Assembly: GCA_002841685.1 (NCBI GenBank)
Contig: PHAM01000050.1
Coordinates: forward strand, 1 to 13,472
Direction of reading: 5' to 3'
Length of the DNA: 13,472 bases
DNA from: Elusimicrobia bacterium HGW-Elusimicrobia-2
GTDB lineage: Bacteria > CG03
How positions within the stretch are numbered: the stretch's first letter is position 1; the number at the start of each line of letters is the position of its first letter. Under the pieces are notes generated by a model that worked only from the letters and a program-made list of their open reading frames with translations, was not told the origin of the DNA and did not search any database. A program made the translations under genes and the position numbers. This document shows positions 1 through 7,255 of the stretch, one piece after another.

Positions 1-301
1 AATCCTTATCTTCTTTTCATATTCTTCCCCAAAACAAATCAACCTGATAAACCTATATTTCTTCCCAGGGGGGTCACGATGTCCCTTCCTATTCCCAAAT
101 TCAATCGTTCCGCTTTTTGACTGATTTCTTACAATTTGCTGAAATATTTGGTAGCATTTTAATTATGGTGATATCACATATATGTGGCTGTAAAAGATTA
201 ACTGTTGCTACTCTATAATGAATAACTTAAAGCGAATTACTAATATGCTGAAAGTCAAAATGGATGATTTAATGAAGTAATGAGAAAAAGAAAAACTAGA
301 C
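1..301. other. Non-coding or degenerate left flank, no gene called
   Basis: A+T-rich stretch with no supported gene. On the minus strand a frame stays open from 162 to the window edge, but it has no ATG or GTG start and resembles nothing I recognise. On the plus strand a 20-codon frame (218-280) has no ribosome binding site. A loose GGG/CCC palindrome at 71-85 may be another degenerate REP-like unit. A TATAAT at 214-219 has no matching -35 box. Confidence 0.5.
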
Positions 302-357
302 CACTGGGGGCAGTATATGAAAACCAGAACCGTCCCCGATTTTTTCCCGATTTTTTT
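302..357. repeat. REP-like palindromic element upstream of the malonyl-CoA decarboxylase gene
   Basis: A G-rich arm GGGGGC (306-311) can pair with GTCCCC (332-337) around a 20-nt loop. The right side carries the 11-mer GAACCGTCCCC (327-337), which recurs exactly at 7289-7299 and inverted at 7213-7223. A direct duplication follows: CCCGATTTTTT occurs at 335-345 and again at 346-356. The G-rich/C-rich ends with a shared core look like REP units of the kind mobilised by RAYT (IS200-like) transposases; no such transposase is in the window. The hairpin plus T-run could also act as a terminator for transcription entering from the left. Confidence 0.55.
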
Positions 358-361
358 GGCT

Positions 362-389
362 TTGAATTGCGCCGGTAGAGTGGTATAAT
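362..389 (+). promoter_or_regulatory. Sigma70-type promoter for the malonyl-CoA decarboxylase gene
   Basis: TTGAAT (362-367) and a perfect TATAAT (384-389) are separated by 16 bp. Transcription would start near 396, leaving a leader of about 40 nt that contains the ribosome binding site AGGGGG (421-426), 9 nt before the ATG at 436. Confidence 0.6.
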
Positions 390-435
390 AACAGCGCGGA
401 TGTAAAAATGGCTCAAATTAAGGGGGATTAAAAAA

Positions 436-1794
436 ATGAATGAAGACAGACATTTCAGTTTGATTGAGCTTAAAAGACAGCTGGCAAATTCTATTTCAAG
501 AATTTTCGTGAAATTTAAAATTGTTAAATCGGAAAGTGAAAAAGTGGAAAAAGCGCTTTATCTTCTTACCACGGAACACACCGAATATTCATATTCCCTG
601 GAAATTATCAAAAGCTTCTACGATATGGGGGATGAACGGAAAAGCGCTCTGTTTCAGCTTCTGGACGCTATGGACGCCAAGAGGATAGAAACCATCCTGA
701 ACCAGATATTCGCCGTTATGGATACGCCCGAATGGCTGATTACAATGCGGGAAGATTTTATGAGATTGCGAAAAATGAAAGTTTCCGGACAGAAAGCGGC
801 CGCAATGAAAAACCTCAATGATTCATTTGAGGAGTACTTTTCAAAAATATTTAATTTCCAGTATTTCAATACCCGATTGTGCAATTATCAGAACACTTCG
901 GTAAAACTCCTGAAATATATTGCTGAGAAAGAGGGGGTTCATCCCTCGGAACACTGGTGGTCTTTTGAAGACAGGCTGAACAGCCCCGACAGAATTATTT
1001 TATCTCTGGAGCATTTCAAAATGCCGTCAATCCCTCTCGTTTATATTGAACTCGCTTTTTCCAGAGGCCTCATCGGGAATATTGAAAAGGTGCTTGCCGC
1101 GAAACGGAATGTAATTGATATATCAAAAGCTGATACGGTGATATTTTATTCGGTGAATACGACTTTCAGCGGCCTTGCGGGAATAGGAATGGGCAGGAAG
1201 ATGATCATCCGCGCAAAAAAATTCATAAATGAGAAATATCCGCAGATTTCAAGGTTCGCCACTTTAAGCCCCGTTCCCAAGTTCGGGACTTATCTGGACA
1301 CGGTTTTGAAAAATGAAGACCACGAATTTCTTCTGAAACAAAAGAGTATAGACGAAAACGCCAAGCGCTGTTTCTTTACGGATAACGAGGCAACGGCAAT
1401 CCGCCGGGAAATTGTCAAAAGCAATCCTCAGGCAGAAAAATATAAATTTTCCGATTTGCTGGCGTCTGTTTTAGGTATGGAACGATGGCCCCAAAACCCG
1501 GTTTTCAAGGCGAACCTGAAACAGCCGATGATAAATCTGCTGCTTTACTATATAAAGAACGAGAAAAGGACGGACAGAAAGACAGGCAGGCGGCAGCTTA
1601 CGGCGTTTGACCCTGTGGAGAATTTTCATTTAAGCAACGGCGCGTATCTGGGCGGAATCAACTATTGCGGCAATATGTCGGAACGCGGATTAAAAGAATC
1701 TTACGGAATGATGGTAAATTACATTTATAACGGAAAAAAGATGGATTCAAATAAACTTCATTACAGCGAGGGAGAAGTAATCATCAAAATTTAG
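436..1794 (+). CDS. Malonyl-CoA decarboxylase
   Basis: Converts malonyl-CoA to acetyl-CoA and CO2 (MCD/MLYCD family, called MatA in rhizobia). The 452 residues fit the family size. An alpha-helical N-terminal domain (about 1-165) is followed by a GNAT-like acyltransferase-fold catalytic domain. Family signatures are visible: HPSEHWWSFEDR (169-180), the MP-x-IPLVYIE-x-AF strand (196-208), TLSPVPKF (276-283) and NFHLSNGA (396-403). By recalled alignment to the human enzyme, Ser278 and His398 match its catalytic serine and histidine. The end GLKESYGMMVNYIY (418-431) also matches the family. The start is supported by AGGGGG at 421-426 and a good promoter. The gene stands alone and converges on the next gene with a gap of about 40 nt and no clear terminator. 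By eye it is more A+T-rich than the operon that follows. Its cellular role here is inferred: control of malonyl-CoA level or use of external malonate. No malonate transporter or malonyl-CoA synthetase is adjacent. Confidence 0.88.
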   Translation: MNEDRHFSLIELKRQLANSISRIFVKFKIVKSESEKVEKALYLLTTEHTEYSYSLEIIKSFYDMGDERKSALFQLLDAMDAKRIETILNQIFAVMDTPEWLITMREDFMRLRKMKVSGQKAAAMKNLNDSFEEYFSKIFNFQYFNTRLCNYQNTSVKLLKYIAEKEGVHPSEHWWSFEDRLNSPDRIILSLEHFKMPSIPLVYIELAFSRGLIGNIEKVLAAKRNVIDISKADTVIFYSVNTTFSGLAGIGMGRKMIIRAKKFINEKYPQISRFATLSPVPKFGTYLDTVLKNEDHEFLLKQKSIDENAKRCFFTDNEATAIRREIVKSNPQAEKYKFSDLLASVLGMERWPQNPVFKANLKQPMINLLLYYIKNEKRTDRKTGRRQLTAFDPVENFHLSNGAYLGGINYCGNMSERGLKESYGMMVNYIYNGKKMDSNKLHYSEGEVIIKI

Positions 1795-1835
1795 TGAATG
1801 ACAAAAAGGGTTATGAAAAGGATTTTTACAAAAAA

Positions 1836-2183
1836 TTACTTGAATATCATGTAGAGGGAAATTGTCAGAAGGCAGGCACCGAAGATTTTCCTCAGGACTA
1901 TTTCGGTAAAACCGACGGCGAATTTAGCGCCGATAAACCCGCCGAGCACAAATCCCAGACAGAGAAGTCCGGCCACGGGCAGATTGACATGTCCCTGTTT
2001 GTAATAGGTCAGGGCGGCGAGGATGCCGATAGGGGGGATCAGCATGGCGAGAGTGGTTCCCTGCGCCATGTGCTGGGAATAGCCGAAAAGATACACCAGC
2101 GCCGGCACTATGAATACGCCGCCGCCTATCCCTATCATCCCGCTGAGAACGCCCGCAATCAAACCCACTAATAAATATGGCAC
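1836..2183 (-). CDS. Half-size TauE/SafE (TSUP) family membrane permease
   Basis: A 115-residue, very hydrophobic protein of the TauE/SafE (DUF81) family, whose members export sulfite, sulfoacetate or other small organic anions across the inner membrane. About four membrane segments are visible (near 3-33, 40-62, 67-90 and 96-114). The N-terminal half carries the family glycine motif GIGGG (18-22) and QGTTL (41-45). Full-length members have about 250 residues in two repeats; this is one repeat, so it probably works as a dimer. Short members of this kind are common, so I do not call it truncated. I chose the GTG start at 2183 because AAGGAGGG lies 5 nt upstream (2189-2196, minus strand); an ATG at 2240 would add 19 residues but overlaps the likely promoter. 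The substrate cannot be read from sequence. A 125-codon frame on the opposite strand is its shadow. Confidence 0.82.
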   Translation of the reverse strand: MPYLLVGLIAGVLSGMIGIGGGVFIVPALVYLFGYSQHMAQGTTLAMLIPPIGILAALTYYKQGHVNLPVAGLLCLGFVLGGFIGAKFAVGFTEIVLRKIFGACLLTISLYMIFK

Positions 2184-2219
2184 GATATCCCTCCTTAAAA
2201 AGCAGCTGACTATAAAGAT

Positions 2220-2247
2220 ATTATGGCTATATTTTTTCAAAAGTCAA
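2220..2247 (-). promoter_or_regulatory. Sigma70-type promoter for the TauE/SafE gene
   Basis: Read on the minus strand, TTGACT (complement of 2242-2247) and CATAAT (complement of 2220-2225) are 16 bp apart. Transcription would begin near 2213, giving a leader of about 30 nt with a strong AAGGAGGG ribosome binding site before the GTG start. Confidence 0.55.
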
Positions 2248-2327
2248 ATGCTTTTCATGCTCAATTATCAAGAGCCGCCGACGGTGAAACCCTCGCCGCT
2301 GTCCCTGCGGCATTACGGAAGAAAAAT

Positions 2328-2398
2328 AAAAAGGGGACGTACCCTTTCTCCTTTTTCAATAAGTATCGAAAGTCAACCCCTGGCACCATTCCCCTTTT
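2328..2398. repeat. REP-like nested palindrome in the tauE-xseA divergent gap
   Basis: An outer 9-bp perfect inverted repeat, AAAAGGGGA (2329-2337) and TCCCCTTTT (2390-2398), encloses 52 nt. Inside its left arm is a second hairpin, AAAGGG (2330-2335) with CCCTTT (2342-2347). The core GGGGACGTACCC is built like the GGGGACGGTTCC core of the trpF/trpB element: a G-run, AC, a short centre, then a C-run. It ends only 6 nt before the proposed xseA -35 box. I read it as a RAYT-type REP unit; a regulatory hairpin is the alternative. Confidence 0.5.
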
Positions 2399-2404
2399 CC
2401 ATCT

Positions 2405-2432
2405 TTAACAAAGCGTCATTATTTATTAGAAT
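2405..2432 (+). promoter_or_regulatory. Candidate operon promoter directly in front of xseA
   Basis: TTAACA (2405-2410) and TAGAAT (2427-2432), each one mismatch from consensus, are separated by 16 bp. The -10 box ends 7 nt before the xseA ATG, so the transcript would begin at or within a base or two of the start codon. This agrees with the absence of a Shine-Dalgarno sequence before xseA. A promoter further upstream cannot be excluded. Confidence 0.45.
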
Positions 2433-2439
2433 TCAGGCC

Positions 2440-3651
2440 ATGGACACGATAGATAAGATCTACACGGTGACGGAGCTGAACAACCGCGCCAAGCTTATGC
2501 TCGAAAATGAGTTCAAGGGCATAGCTCTTGACGGCGAGCTGTCCAATTTCAAAAAATACAGCTCGGGTCACTGTTATTTTTCTCTCAAAGACGCCGGCGG
2601 ACAGATATCGGGGGTGATGTACCGTTTCAAGGCCGCGCTTCTCAAATTTGTTCCAAAGGACGGGCTTAAGGTCAGGGTGAAGGGCACGGTGACGCTCTAT
2701 CCCGTGCGGGGCTCATACCAGATACTGGTTGACGAGATGTATGAGAAAGGCGTTGGGGAGCTGCAGAAAAAATTTGAGGAACTCAAAAAGAAGCTCGAGA
2801 AAGAGGGCATCTTTGACAAATTAAGAAAACGGCCTCTGCCGTCAATGCCGCAGAAAATAGGCGTGATAACCTCTCCCACGGGCGCGGCGATAAGGGATAT
2901 TCTGACCGTTCTTAAAAGAAGATTTTCAAATGTTCATGTTCTGATAAATCCGGTCAGGGTGCAGGGCGCGGAGGCTCCGCGTGAGATAGCCACGGCCATA
3001 GAGGATATGAACAGCCATTTTCCCGATATAGATGTTCTCATCGTCGGCCGCGGCGGCGGATCGCTGGAGGACCTCTGGGCTTTTAACGAGGAGATCGTGG
3101 CCCGGGCGATATTCGCCTCAAAGATCCCCGTCATCTCGGCGGTCGGACACGAGGGGGACTGGATGATATCCGATTTCACCGCCGATGTGCGCGCGGCCAC
3201 GCCATCGGTCGCCGCCGAGATCGTGCTGGGAAGAAAAGAGGAACTCGTCAAAAGCGTTGACGGCGCCGCGCAGAGGATGAAAAACGCCCTGAACAAAAAG
3301 CTCTCGGGCATAGACGACAGGCTGTCAGCGGCGCTGAGGAGGCCCTATCTGAGGGAGCCGGCGCTCTTCATGTCGCGTTTTGTGCAGGGTTTTGACATAG
3401 CGCTTGAGGGCTTTCTGACGGCGAAAGGCCGGATGTTCGAGGATTGCGGCGAGAAGATCAAAACACTCTCAGGGAGGCTGAATATACTTTCGCCACTGAG
3501 CACTCTCGCGAGGGGTTATGCCATCGCCGAGAAAGTCGGGGGCAGGGTGATAAAGAAATTTTCAGACGCCGAGCCGGGGGAAAGGATAAATGTGCGGCTC
3601 GGAGCCGGGGCTCTCGGATGCGAGGTGCTGGAGACAAAGGAGAAAATATGA
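2440..3651 (+). CDS. xseA: Exodeoxyribonuclease VII large subunit
   Basis: Catalytic subunit of exonuclease VII, which degrades single-stranded DNA to short oligonucleotides in repair and recombination. The 403 residues match the family. An N-terminal OB-fold (about 5-100, with LDGELSNFKKYSSGHCYFSLK) precedes the nuclease domain with GVITSPTGAAIRDI (141-154), GRGGGSLEDLWAFNEE (203-218) and SAVGHEGD (233-240) running into SDFTADVRAATPSVAAE (244-260). The GHExD aspartate (Asp240) is kept. The C-terminal SPLSTLARGYAIAE (351-364) is also typical. The frame stays open far upstream to 2110, but homologues begin only a few residues before the TVTELN motif, and the upstream part would run through the REP element and the tauE gene, so I start at the ATG at 2440. 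No ribosome binding site precedes it, which fits a leaderless message. It is first in the operon and overlaps xseB by 4 nt. Confidence 0.93.
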   Translation: MDTIDKIYTVTELNNRAKLMLENEFKGIALDGELSNFKKYSSGHCYFSLKDAGGQISGVMYRFKAALLKFVPKDGLKVRVKGTVTLYPVRGSYQILVDEMYEKGVGELQKKFEELKKKLEKEGIFDKLRKRPLPSMPQKIGVITSPTGAAIRDILTVLKRRFSNVHVLINPVRVQGAEAPREIATAIEDMNSHFPDIDVLIVGRGGGSLEDLWAFNEEIVARAIFASKIPVISAVGHEGDWMISDFTADVRAATPSVAAEIVLGRKEELVKSVDGAAQRMKNALNKKLSGIDDRLSAALRRPYLREPALFMSRFVQGFDIALEGFLTAKGRMFEDCGEKIKTLSGRLNILSPLSTLARGYAIAEKVGGRVIKKFSDAEPGERINVRLGAGALGCEVLETKEKI

Positions 3652-3893
3652 GTGAAAAGAAAACCGCTTCCAAAAAAGATTTTGAAAAGGACATGAAGCG
3701 CCTTGAGAATATTGTGGCTCTTCTTGAAAAGGGTGAAGCCCCGCTGGATGAATCAATCAAACTTTTTGAAGAGGGGATAGAGAAGGCCGCCGAGATGAAA
3801 AAAAGTCTGGAGGAAGCCAAGAGGAAAATAGAGATAATCTCAAAGAAGAGCGGCCTTGTCACGACGGAGAAATTTGATGAAGAAGAGTTCTGA
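3648..3893 (+). CDS. xseB: Exodeoxyribonuclease VII small subunit
   Basis: Small helical subunit that binds in several copies to XseA. The 81 residues fit the family. The conserved pattern is plain: FEKDMKRLENIVALLEKGE (12-30), PLDESIKLFEEGIE (32-45) and a charged helix to about residue 68. The short Lys-rich start and acidic end (FDEEEF) are ordinary. Its ATG overlaps the xseA stop (ATGA), and AAAGGAG lies 5 nt upstream (3636-3642), so it should be made in step with XseA. An upstream extension of this frame is an xseA shadow. Confidence 0.93.
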   Translation: MSEKKTASKKDFEKDMKRLENIVALLEKGEAPLDESIKLFEEGIEKAAEMKKSLEEAKRKIEIISKKSGLVTTEKFDEEEF

Positions 3894-4734
3894 AAAAGCG
3901 GCCCTTGAAAAAAAACTCCTGAGCCTTCTTCCCGCAGGCTGTGCCTTCACGAAAACCCTTGACCGGGCGCTGGTCTACTGCATGAAGACGGGCGGAAAAA
4001 GGTTAAGGCCCCTGCTTTTTATGGATGTTGTCAAAGCGGTAAAAAAGGATATTCCGCCGGAGATGAAGAAAAAACTCCTTGATTTCGCCTGCGGCATTGA
4101 GTTCATTCACGCCTATTCGCTCGTTCACGACGATATAATGGACGGCGATGATATGCGCCGCGGCAAAGAAACGGTGTGCAAAAAATTCGGTTCCTCAACC
4201 GCCATTCTCGCCGGTGACGCGCTCCTGACAAGAGGCCTGGAAATACTTTACGGCTCTTTCCCCGTGGCCGCGGCCATGGTAAACGCCGGCGTGGGTTCGC
4301 CCGGTATGATAGCGGGCCAGGCCGCCGACATGGCGCAGGAGGGGAAAAAGTCCCCCTCGGAAAAAGCCTTGTGGTACATCCACCTTAACAAGACGGCGGC
4401 TTTTTTCGCGGCTGTGTGCGGCGCCGGAGCCGCGGCGGCCGGAGCCCCCGAAAAGGACGCGCGCAGGTTCGCGTCTTTCGGCCGGAGACTCGGCATGGCT
4501 TTTCAGGTGCGGGACGACATGCTGGACCGGGGGGGCGACATGAAAAAATACAAAAAATCCCGGAATGACGAAAAAAATGATAAGCTGACGGTGCTGAAAT
4601 TTTACACGCTTGCAAAAGCCATGCGGATGGTTAATGAGATAAGCGCCGAGGCGGAAAGTTTTCTTGAAAAACTTCCCTATGACACATCGTCTCTTTTAGA
4701 AATGTCCGGCGCGCTGAGGGAAAGGGAGTTCTGA
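3877..4734 (+). CDS. ispA: Short-chain trans-polyprenyl diphosphate synthase (farnesyl/geranylgeranyl type)
   Basis: Condenses isopentenyl diphosphate with an allylic diphosphate to make C15 or C20 prenyl diphosphates in the cytoplasm. The 285 residues form one polyprenyl synthase domain. Visible are GGKRLRPLL (39-47, substrate Lys and Arg), the first Asp-rich motif DDIMD (85-89) followed by MRRGK (93-97), and the second, DDMLD (213-217), after FQVR. The first motif lacks the two extra residues of E. coli IspA (DDLPAMD) but keeps Tyr80 five residues upstream, a limiter of chain length. In family terms this suits a C15-C20 product; the exact length is inference. The segment after the second motif (KSRNDEKNDKLTVL, 227-240) departs from the usual GKPxGxD-GKxTxP loop. 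It overlaps xseB by 17 nt, with GGAG (3866-3869) 7 nt before the ATG. Position between xseB and dxs is the classical ispA place. Confidence 0.87.
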   Translation: MKKSSEKAALEKKLLSLLPAGCAFTKTLDRALVYCMKTGGKRLRPLLFMDVVKAVKKDIPPEMKKKLLDFACGIEFIHAYSLVHDDIMDGDDMRRGKETVCKKFGSSTAILAGDALLTRGLEILYGSFPVAAAMVNAGVGSPGMIAGQAADMAQEGKKSPSEKALWYIHLNKTAAFFAAVCGAGAAAAGAPEKDARRFASFGRRLGMAFQVRDDMLDRGGDMKKYKKSRNDEKNDKLTVLKFYTLAKAMRMVNEISAEAESFLEKLPYDTSSLLEMSGALREREF

Positions 4735-4736
4735 AT

Positions 4737-6584
4737 ATGGCGATCCTGGATATGATCAATTCTCCGCGCGAGTTGCGGCTCATACGCAGGGATCTCCTGC
4801 CGGGGCTCATGGAGGAGATACGGGAGAAAATAATAGACACCTGCTCTAAAACAGGCGGTCACATCGGCGGAAGCCTGGGCGCGGTGGAACTTATCACGGC
4901 GCTCCATTATGTCTTTGACTGTCCGAAGGATAAAATAATATTTGATGTGGGCCATCAGGCCTACGCGCACAAGATTCTGACGGGCCGCGCCTCGCGTTTT
5001 GAGACGAACCGCCAGTTCGGCGGGATATCGGGTTTTCCGAAAATGACGGAAAGCGTTTACGACGCCTTCGGCGTCGGCCACGCGTCCACTTCCATCTCCG
5101 CCGCTTACGGCATGGCCTGCGCGCGCGACATGAAAGGCGAAAAAAACAAAGTGATAGCTGTCATCGGCGACGGCGCCCTGACGGGAGGCCTGGCTTATGA
5201 GGGTATTAACAACGCCGGATGCTCAGGGCGGGACATCCTTGTGATACTGAACGATAACAATATGTTCATCTCGCCGCGCGTGGGAGCGGTGGGGAGTATG
5301 CTGACAAGGATATTCTCGCTGGGCATCGTGAAGAAAACGGAAGATTCCGTCGTGAATTTTCTCAAAAGGCTCAAAGTCGTGGGCCTTGAGATACTCAGGA
5401 TAGCACGCCGCATTAAAACCATACTCTTTCCCGGCATGTTCTTTGAGGAGATGGGTTTTTCCTGCTTCGGACCCGTGGACGGCCATGATCTTGACCGTCT
5501 GATATTGCTTCTCAGCAGGATAAAAAAATTCAAGGGTCCGGTTTTTCTTCATGTGATAACGAAGAAAGGCAGGGGCTACAAACCCGCCGAGGAGAATCCC
5601 GCTTCATTCCACGGTTTGGGAGCTTTTGACAAAGTGAGCGGTGATATCGCTCCGTCCTCAAAGAGCTATTCCGATGTTTTCGGCGAGGTCCTGTGCGAAC
5701 TCGCCGCGAAAGACGGTAAGATAGCCGCCATAACCGCGGCCATGCCCGCCGGCACGGGCCTTCTGCGTTTTGCCGAACAATTTCCGGACCGTTTTTTTGA
5801 CTGCGGCATCGCCGAGGAGCACGCCGTCACTTTCGCGGCGGGTCTCGCTTCACAGGGCATAAAACCCGTTGTCGCTCTTTACTCAACTTTTCTGCAGAGG
5901 GCGTTGGATCAGATAATACACGATGTCTGTCTGCAGGATCTGAGCGTTGTTTTCGCCGTGGACAGGGCGGGACTCGTCGGTGATGACGGCCCCACGCATC
6001 ACGGTAATTTTGATATTTCATATCTGCGGCTGATACCGGGTATGACCGTCGCCGCGCCGAAAGATGTGCGGGAGCTGGCGGATATGCTCTACTCCGCCCT
6101 GAAATACGGCGGCCCCGTCGCCGTGCGTTATCCGCGCGCCAAAGCGGAAGAGATGAGCTATGGAGGCGAATTCACATTCATTGAGCAGGGAAAAGCCCAG
6201 ATCCTTATTCCGGGAGGGGATGTACGCATCGCGGCGCTGGGGAGCATGGTCTATCCCGCTCTCCTGATCTCGCAGGAGCTTGAGGGAGCGGGAATAAAAT
6301 GCGGCGTTATCAACGCCCGTTTCGCTAAACCGCTGGATTTGGAAACATTAACAGAGGCGGCTGAAAATGCTAAACTCCTGGTAACGCTTGAGGAAAACAC
6401 CGCCACCGGAGGTTTCGGCTCGGCGGTGCTGGAGGAACTTCCGGCGGCCTTGCTTTCCCGCGTGCGGAGAATAGCGCTTCCCGACAGGTTTATAACCCAC
6501 GGTGCCATAGATGAACTGAAAGAGGTATCGGGCATTGATGTCTCCTCGGTGGTGAAGAAGATCAAGGGCTTTATGAAAAAATGA
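4737..6584 (+). CDS. dxs: 1-deoxy-D-xylulose-5-phosphate synthase
   Basis: Thiamine-diphosphate enzyme that joins pyruvate and glyceraldehyde 3-phosphate, the first step of the MEP/DXP isoprenoid route. The 615 residues are close to E. coli Dxs (620). The ThDP-binding stretch is clear: GDGALTGG (144-151) to ND-N (172-174), with GHIGGSLG (41-48) and VGHQAYAHKILTGR (71-84) upstream. FFEEMGFSCFGPVDGHD (235-251), KKGRGYKPAE (276-285) and the transketolase pyrimidine domain with AEEHAVTFAAGLA (359-371) follow. Glu360 matches the catalytic glutamate of AEQH in E. coli. DRAGLVGDDGPTHHG (409-423) and a C-terminal transketolase domain complete it. The ATG is 2 nt after the prenyl synthase stop, with AAAGGGAG 8 nt upstream (4721-4728). 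It shows that this cell makes isoprenoids by the DXP route. Confidence 0.96.
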   Translation: MAILDMINSPRELRLIRRDLLPGLMEEIREKIIDTCSKTGGHIGGSLGAVELITALHYVFDCPKDKIIFDVGHQAYAHKILTGRASRFETNRQFGGISGFPKMTESVYDAFGVGHASTSISAAYGMACARDMKGEKNKVIAVIGDGALTGGLAYEGINNAGCSGRDILVILNDNNMFISPRVGAVGSMLTRIFSLGIVKKTEDSVVNFLKRLKVVGLEILRIARRIKTILFPGMFFEEMGFSCFGPVDGHDLDRLILLLSRIKKFKGPVFLHVITKKGRGYKPAEENPASFHGLGAFDKVSGDIAPSSKSYSDVFGEVLCELAAKDGKIAAITAAMPAGTGLLRFAEQFPDRFFDCGIAEEHAVTFAAGLASQGIKPVVALYSTFLQRALDQIIHDVCLQDLSVVFAVDRAGLVGDDGPTHHGNFDISYLRLIPGMTVAAPKDVRELADMLYSALKYGGPVAVRYPRAKAEEMSYGGEFTFIEQGKAQILIPGGDVRIAALGSMVYPALLISQELEGAGIKCGVINARFAKPLDLETLTEAAENAKLLVTLEENTATGGFGSAVLEELPAALLSRVRRIALPDRFITHGAIDELKEVSGIDVSSVVKKIKGFMKK

Positions 6585-7255
6585 GAACAATGATAAAAAT
6601 ATGCGGCGTGACAAACGAGAAGGATGTGAATTTTATATCCATGCTGGATGTGGATTTTATAGGTTTCAATCTCGTGTCGGGATCCAAAAGGGCGGTTTCT
6701 GAGAACGCCCTTAAAAAACTCGTCTCCATGGTTCCTTCCTATATCAACTCCGTGGCTGTCATGGTAAACCCCGAATTGAAGGATGTGAAAAGGATAATAA
6801 AGAAAACGGGCATATCTTTTTACCAGCTCCACGGCGACGAGAGCGTTGATTTTGTCAGAGATGTCAAGGAGCTCGGCGCGAAAGTGATAAAGGCCTTCAG
6901 GTTTTCCGACGGGGATTCCGTGGAAAAAGTCCTGCCTTACGCCGAATGCGCGGATTATCTGCTAGTTGACAGTTTTTCGCCCGAGACGCAGGGAGGAACG
7001 GGCATCAGGTATTCCGCGGATATAGCCCGGGGCGTGAAGGGAATGGGGTTGCCCATGTTCCTTGCCGGAGGCCTCAATCCCGACAATGCCGCCGAAGCCG
7101 TTGAGGACATAGAGCCTTTTGCCGTGGATACGGCATCAGGCGTTGAGAACAGCCCGCGGAGCAAAGACATTGAAAAAATCCGCGCTTTTATAAGAGCGGT
7201 GCGCGTACCATTGGGGACGGTTCCTAATGGCGTAGTGGAAAGCCGCAAAAAATGA
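6581..7255 (+). CDS. trpF: Phosphoribosylanthranilate isomerase with a repeat-derived C-terminal tail
   Basis: TIM-barrel isomerase that converts phosphoribosylanthranilate to CdRP in tryptophan synthesis. [10 protein letters not shown] (6-15) carries the catalytic cysteine (Cys8); LLVDSF (127-132) carries the catalytic aspartate (Asp130). QLHGDE (82-87), [15 protein letters not shown] (160-174) and [14 protein letters not shown] (183-196) are typical substrate and phosphate loops. Homologues usually end soon after the last helix ([12 protein letters not shown], 197-208). Here about 16 residues are added, and the part PLGTVPNG (210-217) is encoded by a REP-like palindrome (7208-7232). The ATG at 6581 overlaps the dxs stop (ATGA). 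The ribosome binding site is weak (AAGGG, 12 nt away), and a second in-frame ATG at 6590 could serve instead. The gene overlaps trpB by 4 nt. Confidence 0.93.
   Translation: MRTMIKICGVTNEKDVNFISMLDVDFIGFNLVSGSKRAVSENALKKLVSMVPSYINSVAVMVNPELKDVKRIIKKTGISFYQLHGDESVDFVRDVKELGAKVIKAFRFSDGDSVEKVLPYAECADYLLVDSFSPETQGGTGIRYSADIARGVKGMGLPMFLAGGLNPDNAAEAVEDIEPFAVDTASGVENSPRSKDIEKIRAFIRAVRVPLGTVPNGVVESRKK

Noticed and set aside
1-162. A minus-strand frame open for 54 codons that runs off the left edge
   Set aside because: No ATG or GTG start, only a TTG at 42-40 without a ribosome binding site, and no recognisable motif. Such a length is not rare by chance; it could be a gene remnant, but I cannot support it.
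218-280. A 20-codon plus-strand frame beginning at an ATG that overlaps a TATAAT
   Set aside because: Too short, no ribosome binding site and no recognised family.
1794-2171. A 125-codon plus-strand frame directly after the malonyl-CoA decarboxylase gene
   Set aside because: It lies opposite the TauE/SafE gene, whose membrane-protein pattern, promoter and ribosome binding site are clear; the plus-strand translation looks like a shadow.
2110-2439. A 110-codon upstream extension of the xseA frame
   Set aside because: It would cross the tauE gene and a REP-like element, and homologues do not have it. The ATG at 2440 fits the family start.
4339-4358. A GAGGGG/CCCCTC hairpin inside the prenyl synthase gene, considered as another REP element
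   Set aside because: It lies in well-conserved coding sequence and lacks the shared core of the other elements; probably codon-driven coincidence.
6251-6832. A 193-codon minus-strand frame across the dxs/trpF junction
   Set aside because: Antisense to two clearly identified enzymes, with a low-complexity translation and no motif.
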